From Bacteroidetes bacterium UBA1935 (GTDB taxonomy: Bacteria; Bacteroidota; Bacteroidia; Chitinophagales; Chitinophagaceae): a DNA stretch of 64,000 nt. Positions 41,112-49,652 of the stretch are shown here, piece after piece (the first letter of the stretch is position 1; every line of letters starts with the position of its first letter). Position numbers and translations under genes: made by a program. Where the stretch lies: contig DDFF01000006.1 in the NCBI GenBank assembly GCA_002337045.1, forward strand, positions 434,001-498,000, written 5' to 3'. The notes beneath the pieces are model-generated. The model did not search any database and was not told where the DNA came from. It saw only the letters and a program-made list of their open reading frames with translations.

Positions 41112-41852
41112 ATGTTCGTAGCATCATTGTACAATCTGAAGGGTGGTGTGGGAAAGACGGCATCTTGTGTCAACTTTGCATATATGGCCGCAAAAGACGG
41201 TTATAAAACCCTGTTGTGGGATCTGGACCCGCAGGGTGCTGCCAGCTTTTACTACAAAGCACAGCCCAAGGAAAAAGGTGCTGCCAAAAAGCTGATAGAG
41301 CATAGCATGACGATAGATGAAGCCATCATGGGTACAGACTATGAAGGGCTGGACATTATACCTGCAGACCTATCTGCCCGCAAGCTAGATTTGCTACTGG
41401 ATGACAAACACTCTAAAAAGCAACTGCGCAACCTGCTGAAGGGGCTGGAGCACGATTACGACTTTGTGTTCATCGATTGCCCGCCGGGCTTCTCTCATCT
41501 GGCAGATAACATCTTCTATGCTTCGGATGCGGTACTAATGCCTGTGATACCTACCACGCTATCTGTGCGTACCTACGAGATAGTAAAGAGCTATTTTGAA
41601 GAAAAGGCAGGTGAACTGGAAAAGCTGATGTGCTTCTTTACGATGGTCGACATCCGTAAGAACATGCACAAAGACGTAATGGCGCAGCTTTATAAAGACA
41701 AGCGCTTCTTTGAATACTACGTACCCTACCTGTCTGATATTGAAAGGATGGGCATCAAGAATGCACCCGTAGAGGCATTTGCACCCAGTAGCTTTGCTGC
41801 CACTTGCTACCGTGCCTTGTGGAATGAGATAAAAGAAGGGGTGTTGGAATAG
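41112..41852 (+). CDS. ParA/Soj-type P-loop ATPase, orphan
   Basis: 246 residues. The deviant Walker A KGGVGKTA starts at Lys10, Walker A' is LLWDLDPQGAASF, and Walker B is FVFIDCPPG. This is the ParA/MinD fold used for positioning DNA or protein cargo on the nucleoid. No ParB, parS-like cluster or plasmid backbone gene is adjacent, so it is not an obvious segregation locus; orphan ParA-like proteins can position flagella, chemoreceptors, carboxysomes or conjugative/storage cargo. The gene is solitary, divergent from the Crp/Fnr gene and followed by the gcvP promoter. Confidence 0.85.
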   Translation: MFVASLYNLKGGVGKTASCVNFAYMAAKDGYKTLLWDLDPQGAASFYYKAQPKEKGAAKKLIEHSMTIDEAIMGTDYEGLDIIPADLSARKLDLLLDDKHSKKQLRNLLKGLEHDYDFVFIDCPPGFSHLADNIFYASDAVLMPVIPTTLSVRTYEIVKSYFEEKAGELEKLMCFFTMVDIRKNMHKDVMAQLYKDKRFFEYYVPYLSDIERMGIKNAPVEAFAPSSFAATCYRALWNEIKEGVLE

Positions 41853-41931
41853 CTTGTTATACTTTACCCCACTTCTGAGGGGCAATCCTTATACATAAAT
41901 CTTATTATTCTTAATGGGATGAGTATTCCGT

Positions 41932-41962
41932 TTTGCAAATCCCCGCTATCCCGCTAACTTTG
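41932..41962 (+). promoter_or_regulatory. Promoter of gcvP (TTTG-N19-TAACTTTG)
   Basis: TTTG at 41932-41935 and TAACTTTG at 41955-41962 with a 19-base spacer, a full consensus match. The leader to the gcvP ATG is about 39 bases, with no riboswitch-like structure that I can recognise. Confidence 0.8.
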
Positions 41963-42001
41963 CATTTCTTTATAATCTTTAAGGAGTTCTAAGACATTAT
42001 T

Positions 42002-44884
42002 ATGAATTTGTTTTCCCTTCAAAATCAGGAGTTCGAAGGTCGCCACATTGGCCCTAACGAACACGATACCAGGCAGATGCTGGCGACTATTGGTGTAGCA
42101 GATATGGAAGAGTTGGTTGGACGAACGGTGCCGTCAGCCATCCGCATGAACAAAGCATTGAACATACCTGATGCCATCAGCGAAGCGGAATACCTGCGTA
42201 TATCTAAAGAGATATCTGCTAAAAACAAACTTTACAAAAACTATATAGGACAGGGCTATTACGATACCCTAACACCAAGCGTTATCCTGCGCAACATCTT
42301 CGAAAACCCGGGATGGTACACGCAGTACACACCATATCAGGCAGAAATCTCTCAGGGTCGTCTGGAAAGCCTGCTGAACTACCAGACAATGGTAAGCGAC
42401 CTGACAGCACTGCCTATTGCTAATGCATCTTTGCTGGACGAAGCAACTGCTGCTGCTGAAGCAATGCACATGTTCCTGGCTACGCTGAATAAAGACCACG
42501 ACAATCTGGAACGTGCTAAGTTCTTTGTTGACGAGAACATCTTCCCACAAACGCTGGACGTTGTTATAACACGTGCTACACCACTGGGTGCAACTGTTGT
42601 TGTAGGCGATTACAAAACGGCAACTATCGATAACACCTACTTTGGTGCACTGGTACAATACCCTAACGATAAGGGTAGTGTAGAAGATTACCGCGGCTTT
42701 ATAGAAAAAGTACACGCTGCCGGTGCTTATGTGGCTATGGCTACAGACCTGCTGGCGCTTACACTCCTTACTCCTCCGGGCGAACTGGGTGCTGACGTAG
42801 CACTGGGTAGCGCACAACGCTTTGGTGTACCACTGGGTTATGGTGGTCCGCACGCGGCATTCTTCTCTTGTACAGAAGATTTCAAACGTGCCATTCCGGG
42901 TCGTATCATTGGTGTAAGTATCGATGCTAACGGTAACCGTGCACTGCGTATGGCACTGCAAACACGCGAGCAGCACATCAAACGCGAGAAGGCAACATCA
43001 AACATCTGTACTGCACAGGCATTGCTGGCAAACATGGCAGCTATGTATGCAGTGTATCATGGTCCTGACGGGCTGATAAACATTGCTAAACGTGTAAGCG
43101 TACTGACGCACACACTGGCAAGCCAGCTGAAAGCACATGACGTAAGCATCGTATCAGAATCTTACTTCGATACCATCGTTGTAAAAGTAGCTGATGCAAG
43201 TGCCATCAAAGCAAAAGCAGAAGCAGCACAAATCAACTTCCGCTATTTTGCAGATAATACATTGGTAGGTATCTCTCTGGACGAAACAACAACACCATCA
43301 GACCTGTTCAATATCATAGCAGTATTTGACAGTGCCGATGCACCGGTAAGTTTCGAGATCAGCCATGAAGAAATACTGACAAACATCGGTACAGCTCTTA
43401 CACGTACATCTTCATTCCTTACACATCCTGTATTCAACAGCCATCATAGCGAATCGCAAATGATGCGCTACATCAAAATGTTGGAGAACAAGGATCTGAG
43501 CCTGAACACAAGTATGATATCACTTGGTTCTTGTACCATGAAGCTGAACGCTGCAACAGAAATGATGCCACTTAGTTGGGCACACTGGAGCAAGATGCAC
43601 CCGTTTGTACCAAAAGACCAGGCAGCAGGTTACCTGCAAATGTCAAAAGAACTGTCTGACTATCTGTGCGAAATCACAGGGTTTGACGCATGCAGCCTGC
43701 AACCAAACAGTGGTGCACAAGGCGAGTATGCAGGTTTGCTGACAATCAAATCTTACCACGACAGCCGCGGCGACAAACACCGCAACGTGATGCTGATACC
43801 AATATCTGCACACGGTACTAACCCTGCATCTGCAGTAATGGTGGGCTACAAAGTGGTAGTGGTAAAAGCACTGGAAAACGGCTATATAGATGTAGAAGAC
43901 CTGAAGGCAAAAGCTGCACAGCATGCTGCAAACCTGGCAGGTATCATGGTTACATACCCATCTACATACGGTGTGTACGAAGAGACAATCAAAGAAATTA
44001 CAGACATCGTTCACCAACATGGCGGACAGGTGTATATGGATGGTGCAAACATGAATGCACAGGTAGGCCTTACAGCGCCTGGCCTTATTGGCGCAGACGT
44101 TTGCCACCTGAATCTGCATAAAACATTCGCTATACCACACGGTGGTGGCGGCCCCGGCATGGGCCCTATATGCGTAAAGGCACACCTTGCACCACACCTG
44201 CCATCGCACGTGGTATATACAGACGGCAAGGCTGCTAACGCGGTATCTGCAGCACCATTCGGCTCTGCAAGCATATTGCTGATATCTTATGCATACATCC
44301 GTATGCTGGGTTCGGCAGGTGTGCGTAAAGCAACAGAATTCGCTATCCTGAATGCCAACTACATGCGTGCACGTTTGCAAAACGATTTCGACATTCTGTA
44401 CACTGGTACCGGTGGTACATGCGCACACGAATTTATCGTAGACCTGCGTCCGTTTAAGAAGACAGCAGAGATAGAAGCGGAAGACGTAGCAAAACGCCTG
44501 ATGGACTATGGCTTCCACGCACCTACGATGAGCTTCCCTGTACCGGGCACTATCATGATAGAGCCTACAGAGAGTGAAGACAAAGCAGAGCTGGATCGCT
44601 TCTGCGATGCATTGCTGAGTATCCGTGCAGAGATACGTGCTATAGAAGAAGGCAAAGCAGATAAGAAAGACAACGTGCTGAAGAATGCACCGCATACACA
44701 GTTTGCAGTAGTAGCAAGCGATTGGGCACATCCATACACACGCGAGCAGGCAGCATATCCGCTGGAATGGGTGAAGAACAACAAATTCTGGCCAAGTGTA
44801 GCACGTGTAAACAATACACACGGCGACCGCAACCTGATATGTACTTGCGAGCCTGTTTCTTCTTACATGGAAGCTGAAGCTTAA
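42002..44884 (+). CDS. gcvP: Glycine dehydrogenase (decarboxylating), P-protein of the glycine cleavage system
   Basis: 960 residues, the full fused form with both homologous halves. MNLFSLQNQEFEGRHIGPNE at the N-terminus, GPHAAFFSCTEDFKRAIPGR, the Gly-rich HGGGGPGMGPI and the PLP lysine in CHLNLHKTFAIPHGG (Lys707) are all present. It decarboxylates glycine and passes the aminomethyl group to GcvH lipoamide. gcvH, gcvT and lpd are not in the window. It has a single strong promoter and terminator, so it is monocistronic. The codon usage is even, typical of highly expressed genes. Confidence 0.97.
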   Translation: MNLFSLQNQEFEGRHIGPNEHDTRQMLATIGVADMEELVGRTVPSAIRMNKALNIPDAISEAEYLRISKEISAKNKLYKNYIGQGYYDTLTPSVILRNIFENPGWYTQYTPYQAEISQGRLESLLNYQTMVSDLTALPIANASLLDEATAAAEAMHMFLATLNKDHDNLERAKFFVDENIFPQTLDVVITRATPLGATVVVGDYKTATIDNTYFGALVQYPNDKGSVEDYRGFIEKVHAAGAYVAMATDLLALTLLTPPGELGADVALGSAQRFGVPLGYGGPHAAFFSCTEDFKRAIPGRIIGVSIDANGNRALRMALQTREQHIKREKATSNICTAQALLANMAAMYAVYHGPDGLINIAKRVSVLTHTLASQLKAHDVSIVSESYFDTIVVKVADASAIKAKAEAAQINFRYFADNTLVGISLDETTTPSDLFNIIAVFDSADAPVSFEISHEEILTNIGTALTRTSSFLTHPVFNSHHSESQMMRYIKMLENKDLSLNTSMISLGSCTMKLNAATEMMPLSWAHWSKMHPFVPKDQAAGYLQMSKELSDYLCEITGFDACSLQPNSGAQGEYAGLLTIKSYHDSRGDKHRNVMLIPISAHGTNPASAVMVGYKVVVVKALENGYIDVEDLKAKAAQHAANLAGIMVTYPSTYGVYEETIKEITDIVHQHGGQVYMDGANMNAQVGLTAPGLIGADVCHLNLHKTFAIPHGGGGPGMGPICVKAHLAPHLPSHVVYTDGKAANAVSAAPFGSASILLISYAYIRMLGSAGVRKATEFAILNANYMRARLQNDFDILYTGTGGTCAHEFIVDLRPFKKTAEIEAEDVAKRLMDYGFHAPTMSFPVPGTIMIEPTESEDKAELDRFCDALLSIRAEIRAIEEGKADKKDNVLKNAPHTQFAVVASDWAHPYTREQAAYPLEWVKNNKFWPSVARVNNTHGDRNLICTCEPVSSYMEAEA

Positions 44885-44907
44885 AACTTAAGTAACAGAA
44901 ATATAAT

Positions 44908-44932
44908 AAGCCCCTGCAATTTGCAGGGGCTT
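44908..44932 (+). terminator. Rho-independent terminator after gcvP
   Basis: AAGCCCCTGCAA / TTGCAGGGGCTT form a near-perfect palindrome around one central base, followed by TGTTTTTG. Confidence 0.88.
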
Positions 44933-45001
44933 TGTTTTTGAGTGCTATTTTAGAATACAATGCTGTGTATTATTTTAGCAGCTATAATAACACTACCCTC
45001 A

Positions 45002-46579
45002 ATGAGACTAATAACCCCCTTTCTACTATTCCTTGTATTGCTAACTACGCAAGCATCTGCACAAGACAGTACACTCATTATCAGCCAGCCTGTAGATATA
45101 GGGCAAGATGGTTGGAATAAGGTGTTGCAGATGAGCAATGGTAATACAGTGCTGGTTCACTTTGAAAACAGGAAGTTAATCCGCACCATCGTTTTTGATA
45201 AACAAGGCAAACAAATTGCAAATTCAAAATCAGAAACAAAGAAGCTGGATCTTAACATACTTGATAATTCCAGATTCATGGGTTTCTATGAGATAGGAGG
45301 AAACCCGGTACTATTTGTACGTCAGCAAATAGACAATGTAGCCTCTCTTGTAAGATTTGTATTCAATGTAAATACCGGCGCATTGGTTTCTGAGTCAGTA
45401 ATATTGGCATCGCCAAGTTTTCAGAAAGAAATAAAAATGTCTTTGGTAAAAACTTCGGGAAATGCAGGTTATGCTGTAGTAGGTTTTTTACAACATTCAG
45501 AATTAGATTCAGTAACTATCACCATACAGAAGTATAACGAAGATAACAAGCTGGATAAAGAACATTCTTACAAATTGCCTTGGAAGGAGTATGACTATTT
45601 TAGTTATATAGGCGCAGATGGATATACCGATGGATCTGTTATGGCTGTTATGAAAACAGAGAAGGTAGTGAAGTTTGAAAAGGTTCATAAAGTTTCTGTC
45701 TGGTTGATATATATGCCGGCAGATGCGCAAAAATTGTCTGTAACTGAAATCAATCTTGCAGATAATATTTCGTTATCGGGAATGCGTTTTTCAAAAAATG
45801 AGTTTAATAGCACTTTAAATGTTTTGCTGAACGTAAGTACTTATTATATGCTGCAAAACGGGCTTGATAGAAAGTTGAATAATGACAGGAACTATCTGCA
45901 GCTGATATTACCGGAGAATATGTCTTCGATGAAAAGTAAGTATATCAAATTCATAAAGGCTAAAGACTATATTTTGAAACAAGGGGCTGAAAAAGAGATG
46001 CCATCGTTTGAAACTGCATCGTTGATGGCTTATAAGACGAATGACAGAGGTGTCACAACTACTATACACATGGAAGCAGGTGTAGGCGAACAGATGAAAG
46101 GCTACCCTATGGATAAATTTGGTAAGTATATTATTACTAAGATTGATGATAATGGTGATGAGATGGCTGCAATAGTTTTGCCATCTGCTCATGGACTGGT
46201 ATATACCACAGTATATCCATCTGTTTTTGGTAAGCTATCATGCAGGCAATCATTACACAACCCAATATGCCTGCTTTCGAAAAACAGTAGTTATGTATTG
46301 TACAATGATGATTTAAGTAAAATTGATTCGCCTGTTTCTGCGCCATATGCACTTGTTATGTCATTCGATAGTACAGACGCCATTCTTTGCCATATCAACA
46401 GAAAAAATGTATTGGTAAAGTATCCTTTCTGTAAAGGGAGCGAAGCAGGTACACATATGCAATTCTATCCTGACAGCGAACATTTTGACGAAAAAACAAG
46501 AATGTTAGCAGTTGTAATGCGCAAAAAGAAAGGTAAAGAAGAAACACATCACCTTGCATGGCGCAGGCTGGAAGACTAG
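45002..46579 (+). CDS. Secreted protein of unknown function
   Basis: 525 residues from the ATG at 45002 (MRLITPFLLFLVLLTTQASA then QD), a clean signal peptide; upstream in-frame starts would hide it. The mature protein is rich in beta strands (GNTVLVHFENRKLIRTIVFD, PVLFVRQQIDNVASLVRFVF, GYAVVGFLQHSELDSVTITI) with no conserved motif I recognise; a beta-propeller-like fold is possible but not demonstrated. No T9SS sorting domain is visible at the C-terminus (KKKGKEETHHLAWRRLED). The codons are more AT-rich than gcvP. It ends 3 bases from a convergent small gene with no terminator between them. Confidence 0.75.
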   Translation: MRLITPFLLFLVLLTTQASAQDSTLIISQPVDIGQDGWNKVLQMSNGNTVLVHFENRKLIRTIVFDKQGKQIANSKSETKKLDLNILDNSRFMGFYEIGGNPVLFVRQQIDNVASLVRFVFNVNTGALVSESVILASPSFQKEIKMSLVKTSGNAGYAVVGFLQHSELDSVTITIQKYNEDNKLDKEHSYKLPWKEYDYFSYIGADGYTDGSVMAVMKTEKVVKFEKVHKVSVWLIYMPADAQKLSVTEINLADNISLSGMRFSKNEFNSTLNVLLNVSTYYMLQNGLDRKLNNDRNYLQLILPENMSSMKSKYIKFIKAKDYILKQGAEKEMPSFETASLMAYKTNDRGVTTTIHMEAGVGEQMKGYPMDKFGKYIITKIDDNGDEMAAIVLPSAHGLVYTTVYPSVFGKLSCRQSLHNPICLLSKNSSYVLYNDDLSKIDSPVSAPYALVMSFDSTDAILCHINRKNVLVKYPFCKGSEAGTHMQFYPDSEHFDEKTRMLAVVMRKKKGKEETHHLAWRRLED

Positions 46580-46582
46580 CTC

Positions 46583-46819
46583 TTATTTATTTCGTGCTTC
46601 AATCACATCACTTACAGCCAATTGCAATTCGTAAGGGATGGATTGCGTTTCATCGCCTGTAACATCATAGCGTTCCAGCGCGCTCCACGTCATGTAAAAG
46701 CGAGGAAAGCCGGCAATGTTCACCTCGTAATACATACCGTCTTTTCGTAATTGTGGTACAATTACTGCCAATACAGAAGTGCCGTTGTATGTTACGCGTT
46801 GTGTGAAATTTCCTGCCAT
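46583..46819 (-). CDS. Small conserved-looking protein of unknown function
   Basis: 78 residues: MAGNFTQRVTYNGTSVLAVI, then VPQLRKDGMYYEVNIAGFPR, FYMTWSALERYDVTGD and a short helical C-terminus. It is predicted to be mostly beta strand followed by one helix. It has no signal peptide. The family is unknown. Convergent with the secreted protein at 45002 and divergent from the XRE regulator. Confidence 0.65.
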   Translation of the reverse strand: MAGNFTQRVTYNGTSVLAVIVPQLRKDGMYYEVNIAGFPRFYMTWSALERYDVTGDETQSIPYELQLAVSDVIEARNK

Positions 46820-46872
46820 CGCGCAAAAGTAAGCGATTAGGTTTTACACATTCAATATTATCAGGGAAGGTT

Positions 46873-46942
46873 ATAGAGATTATAATCTTTCTCTATGAGT
46901 TAAAGTTTTTTTTCGGTGCTACCAACCTTTTTCATTTGGTAG
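46873..46942. promoter_or_regulatory. Candidate operators upstream of the XRE regulator
   Basis: Two palindromes lie here. ATAGAGA (46873-46879) / TCTCTAT (46890-46896) enclose AGATTATAATCT (46877-46888), itself a 12-base palindrome. CTACCAA (46919-46925) / TTGGTAG (46936-46942) follow with a 10-base spacer. An ACCAAAT half-site recurs near 46965. XRE regulators often bind such sites in their own promoter; this is inference. Confidence 0.4.
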
Positions 46943-46980
46943 TCGTCTTATTTATCAGAAGCAACCAAATACGAAAACCT

Positions 46981-47310
46981 ATGAATATTGGATTAGCAAT
47001 CAGGTCGATAAGGAGACAGTTGGATATAACTCAGTACGAGTTGGCAGATAAATGTAGTATCTCGCAAACATCACTGTCGCAGATTGAAAACGGTGTAAAA
47101 CGTCCGAGCACACGCACTATAAAAAAGGTGTGCGAAGTATTAGATGTACCTGAATCAATCATTTACATATTAGGAATGCAAGACACGGATGTGCCTGATA
47201 GCCGAAAGGAAGTATACGAAATGCTATTCCCATCTATCAAAAGCCTTGCGCTACAAATTGTTAGCGAAGAGCACAAACAATTGATAGAACACGCGGAAAA
47301 CGCTGCATAA
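46981..47310 (+). CDS. XRE-family helix-turn-helix regulator
   Basis: 109 residues from the ATG at 46981 (MNIGLAIRSIRRQLDITQYE). An upstream in-frame start at 46936 would cover a palindrome and lacks conservation. The HTH_3 domain is residues about 5-60: LAIRSIRRQLDITQYELADK, CSISQTSLSQIENGVKRPST, RTIKKVCEVLDVPESIIYI. The C-terminal 45 residues are helical. Such small regulators are often antitoxins or phage-type repressors; no toxin, RelE/HipA-like or methyltransferase gene is adjacent, so I call it a plain regulator. Confidence 0.8.
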   Translation: MNIGLAIRSIRRQLDITQYELADKCSISQTSLSQIENGVKRPSTRTIKKVCEVLDVPESIIYILGMQDTDVPDSRKEVYEMLFPSIKSLALQIVSEEHKQLIEHAENAA

Positions 47311-47329
47311 TATTTTGATTTTGAGATGT

Positions 47330-47578
47330 TTAGCTATGGCTGCTCCTGATAAGGTGCAGCCATATTGCTTTTAGCACACCTGTGTTGCTTGTGTATGCAA
47401 TTCGTTTGGTAGCATTGGGTTGTTCCTGAGTGCTGATGCGTACTGCCTGTACGCCGTCTTTATATCCACGCTTCACATCTTCCCAGTCCAGTATCAATAT
47501 GGTGGTTATATATAGCAGCAAAGACCATAGCAAAGATTGCCCGATGAATCTTGAATGTTTTAAAACAATGCTTTTCAT
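47330..47578 (-). CDS. Small single-helix membrane protein of unknown function
   Basis: 82 residues from the ATG at 47578 (MKSIVLKHSRFIGQSLLWSL); the frame opens 3 codons earlier at another Met. One transmembrane helix (about 11-31, FIGQSLLWSLLLYITTILIL) is followed by a charged segment (DWEDVKRGYKDG) and a polar C-terminus. The function is unknown. Convergent with the XRE gene (19 bases between stops) and divergent from the first metallopeptidase. Moderate confidence that it is a real gene. Confidence 0.5.
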   Translation of the reverse strand: MKSIVLKHSRFIGQSLLWSLLLYITTILILDWEDVKRGYKDGVQAVRISTQEQPNATKRIAYTSNTGVLKAIWLHLIRSSHS

Positions 47579-47695
47579 ATCCTGCAAGAAATGATGTTAT
47601 AATAAAATTACTCGCATGTGACGTTTGGCTGCTAACCCGTTTGGGGGGATTTCCACACCGAATGGCTAACTTTAAGTGTTCAAGTAAAAGGGTAG

Positions 47696-49651
47696 ATGGT
47701 TTACAGAGTCTGGTTATTGTTTTGCATATTAATGACTGTACAGGTGTGCGGGCAGGAAATAAGCTGCAGCCATTATAAATCTGCTGTAAATCAGGCATTT
47801 AACAAAACAACCGTACTGGTACCCGAGGAAGAATATTACGATGTAAAATACGTGAAGCTGGATATTGCACTAAATGATACAGGTGTAAACATCAGCGGCA
47901 GTGCAATAACAAAAGCCGTAGTAACCGCTGCTGTAATGGATACCTATTGCTTTGAGTTGTCTCAAGCATTGACGATTGATTCTGTTTTTGTAAACGGTGC
48001 TGCGCATACAGTAGTATCGAATGGTGACGTACGAAGGATAATACTCTCATCTCCAATAGCAGAAAACGAACTGTTTACAGTACAGGTATACTATCATGGT
48101 ACACCGGAGAAAGGAAATGGTTTTTTCACCCGCCTTGGACTGAACCAATATAAGGCAGACCCTCCCGGCATCAACGTAACGTATACCCTCAGCGAGCCAT
48201 ATATGAGCAAAGACTGGTGGCCCTGCAAACAAAGCCTGCAAGACAAGATAGATAGTGCCGCTATATGGCTTACAGTGCCGGATAGTACAAAAGCAGGCAG
48301 TAACGGACTGCTGAAAAAAATAACACCCATGCCTGGTGGTACGCTGCGCTACGAATGGCACACACAATACCCCATTGCCTATTACCTGCTGAGTGCGGCG
48401 GTGGCCAAATATAAAGACTATAGTTATAAAGTAGCCTTGCCCGGTGTTGCAGATAGCATGCTGGTGCAAAACTTTATATACGACGTACCGGATGCAATGG
48501 CATTGTACAAAGCGGGACTAGACAGTACTGCCCAGATGCTGCAATACTTTTCTGAAGTATTTGGTGTGTATCCTTTCTATAAAGAGAAATACGGGCATTG
48601 TATAGCGCCGCTGTTTGGTGGTATGGAACACCAGACAATGAGTACATGCGGTAATGCAGGTCCGGGATTAATATCGCACGAGCTGGCACATCAGTGGTTT
48701 GGCGATTATGTAACATGCGGTACATGGCGCGATATATGGCTGAACGAAGGTTTCGCATCGTACGCAGAATATCTTTTTTATGAACGCTACAGGGGGCGAG
48801 CTGTAGCAGATGCACGGATGAATAGTTTTCATAGTAGTGTATTGGATAAAGAAGATGGCAACGGTACTGTGTATGGCGACGATACGACTAATGTTGACAG
48901 AATATTCAGCGGGCGATTGTCTTACAACAAACCAGCAGCGGTTTTGCACATGCTACGGTACGAGATTGCTAACGACAGCCTGTTTTTTGCAGTGCTGAAA
49001 ACATACCAAAATACATACGCAAACAAGACAGCAACTACGAATGATTTTCTGAAAGTGCTGAATGCTGTTACTAAAAAGGATTGGACATACTTCACAGATC
49101 AGTGGATATACAAACAAGGAGCACCTGCATATACAATTGAGTGGAATCAGTTGGGGGATGCAGTTTTTCTGCGATTGAAACAACGTGCAACACACCCGGC
49201 ATCTATCAGCGTGTTTACTACATCTGTAGATATAAAACTAATAGGAGGTGGTGTAGATACTACCGTGAGGGTGTTCAATAACGCAGCCATACAAGACTAC
49301 AGATTTGGATGGGGCAAACCTGCGAAGACAATAGTGGTAGACCCCAAAAACAATATTCTGAATCTGGTAGACAGGATAGATAAAACACCTGAATTAGGTG
49401 CAAATACATTAATTTCAAAAGACGTAATCATATTCCCGAATCCTACGGCGGATAAATGGGTTGTAGTTGGCGTACCGCAAGGCGCATCTGTAAACCTGAC
49501 AGATATTGCAGGACGTGTGGTGTTGAAGGGTGAAGCAGGTAGCAATATGCCATTTACTATAGACGGCAGCATGCTTGCAAAAGGTATATACATGCTGCAG
49601 GTAAGAAACGGGAAAGATAAGATTGCGGGTTTAAAACTTATTAAACAATAG
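47696..49651 (+). CDS. Secreted M1-family metallopeptidase with T9SS sorting domain (first of a tandem pair)
   Basis: 651 residues. Signal peptide MVYRVWLLFCILMTVQVCG then Q. The N-terminal beta-saddle of M1 aminopeptidases is followed by the exopeptidase-type GGMEHQTM and the zinc site HELAH (328-332) with Glu351 (NEGF) in SHELAHQWFGDYVTCGTWRD. About residues 575-651 are a T9SS C-terminal sorting domain (IFPNPTADKWVVVGVPQGA ... KGIYMLQVRNGKDK). It should be exported by T9SS to the surface or medium and trim peptide N-termini. The paralogue at 49653 starts 1 base after its stop. Confidence 0.9.
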   Translation: MVYRVWLLFCILMTVQVCGQEISCSHYKSAVNQAFNKTTVLVPEEEYYDVKYVKLDIALNDTGVNISGSAITKAVVTAAVMDTYCFELSQALTIDSVFVNGAAHTVVSNGDVRRIILSSPIAENELFTVQVYYHGTPEKGNGFFTRLGLNQYKADPPGINVTYTLSEPYMSKDWWPCKQSLQDKIDSAAIWLTVPDSTKAGSNGLLKKITPMPGGTLRYEWHTQYPIAYYLLSAAVAKYKDYSYKVALPGVADSMLVQNFIYDVPDAMALYKAGLDSTAQMLQYFSEVFGVYPFYKEKYGHCIAPLFGGMEHQTMSTCGNAGPGLISHELAHQWFGDYVTCGTWRDIWLNEGFASYAEYLFYERYRGRAVADARMNSFHSSVLDKEDGNGTVYGDDTTNVDRIFSGRLSYNKPAAVLHMLRYEIANDSLFFAVLKTYQNTYANKTATTNDFLKVLNAVTKKDWTYFTDQWIYKQGAPAYTIEWNQLGDAVFLRLKQRATHPASISVFTTSVDIKLIGGGVDTTVRVFNNAAIQDYRFGWGKPAKTIVVDPKNNILNLVDRIDKTPELGANTLISKDVIIFPNPTADKWVVVGVPQGASVNLTDIAGRVVLKGEAGSNMPFTIDGSMLAKGIYMLQVRNGKDKIAGLKLIKQ

Positions 49652-49652
49652 T

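Noticed and set aside
41863..42001. Glycine riboswitch upstream of gcvP
   Set aside because: I see no tandem aptamer-like structure in the short leader; the promoter at 41932-41962 leaves only about 39 leader bases.
43643..44821. 392-codon minus-strand open frame opposite gcvP
   Set aside because: Shadow of gcvP with very high Cys and Tyr content; no domain.
46981..47578. Toxin-antitoxin pair made of the XRE protein and the small membrane protein
   Set aside because: They are convergent rather than co-directional, and the membrane protein lacks a known toxin pattern.
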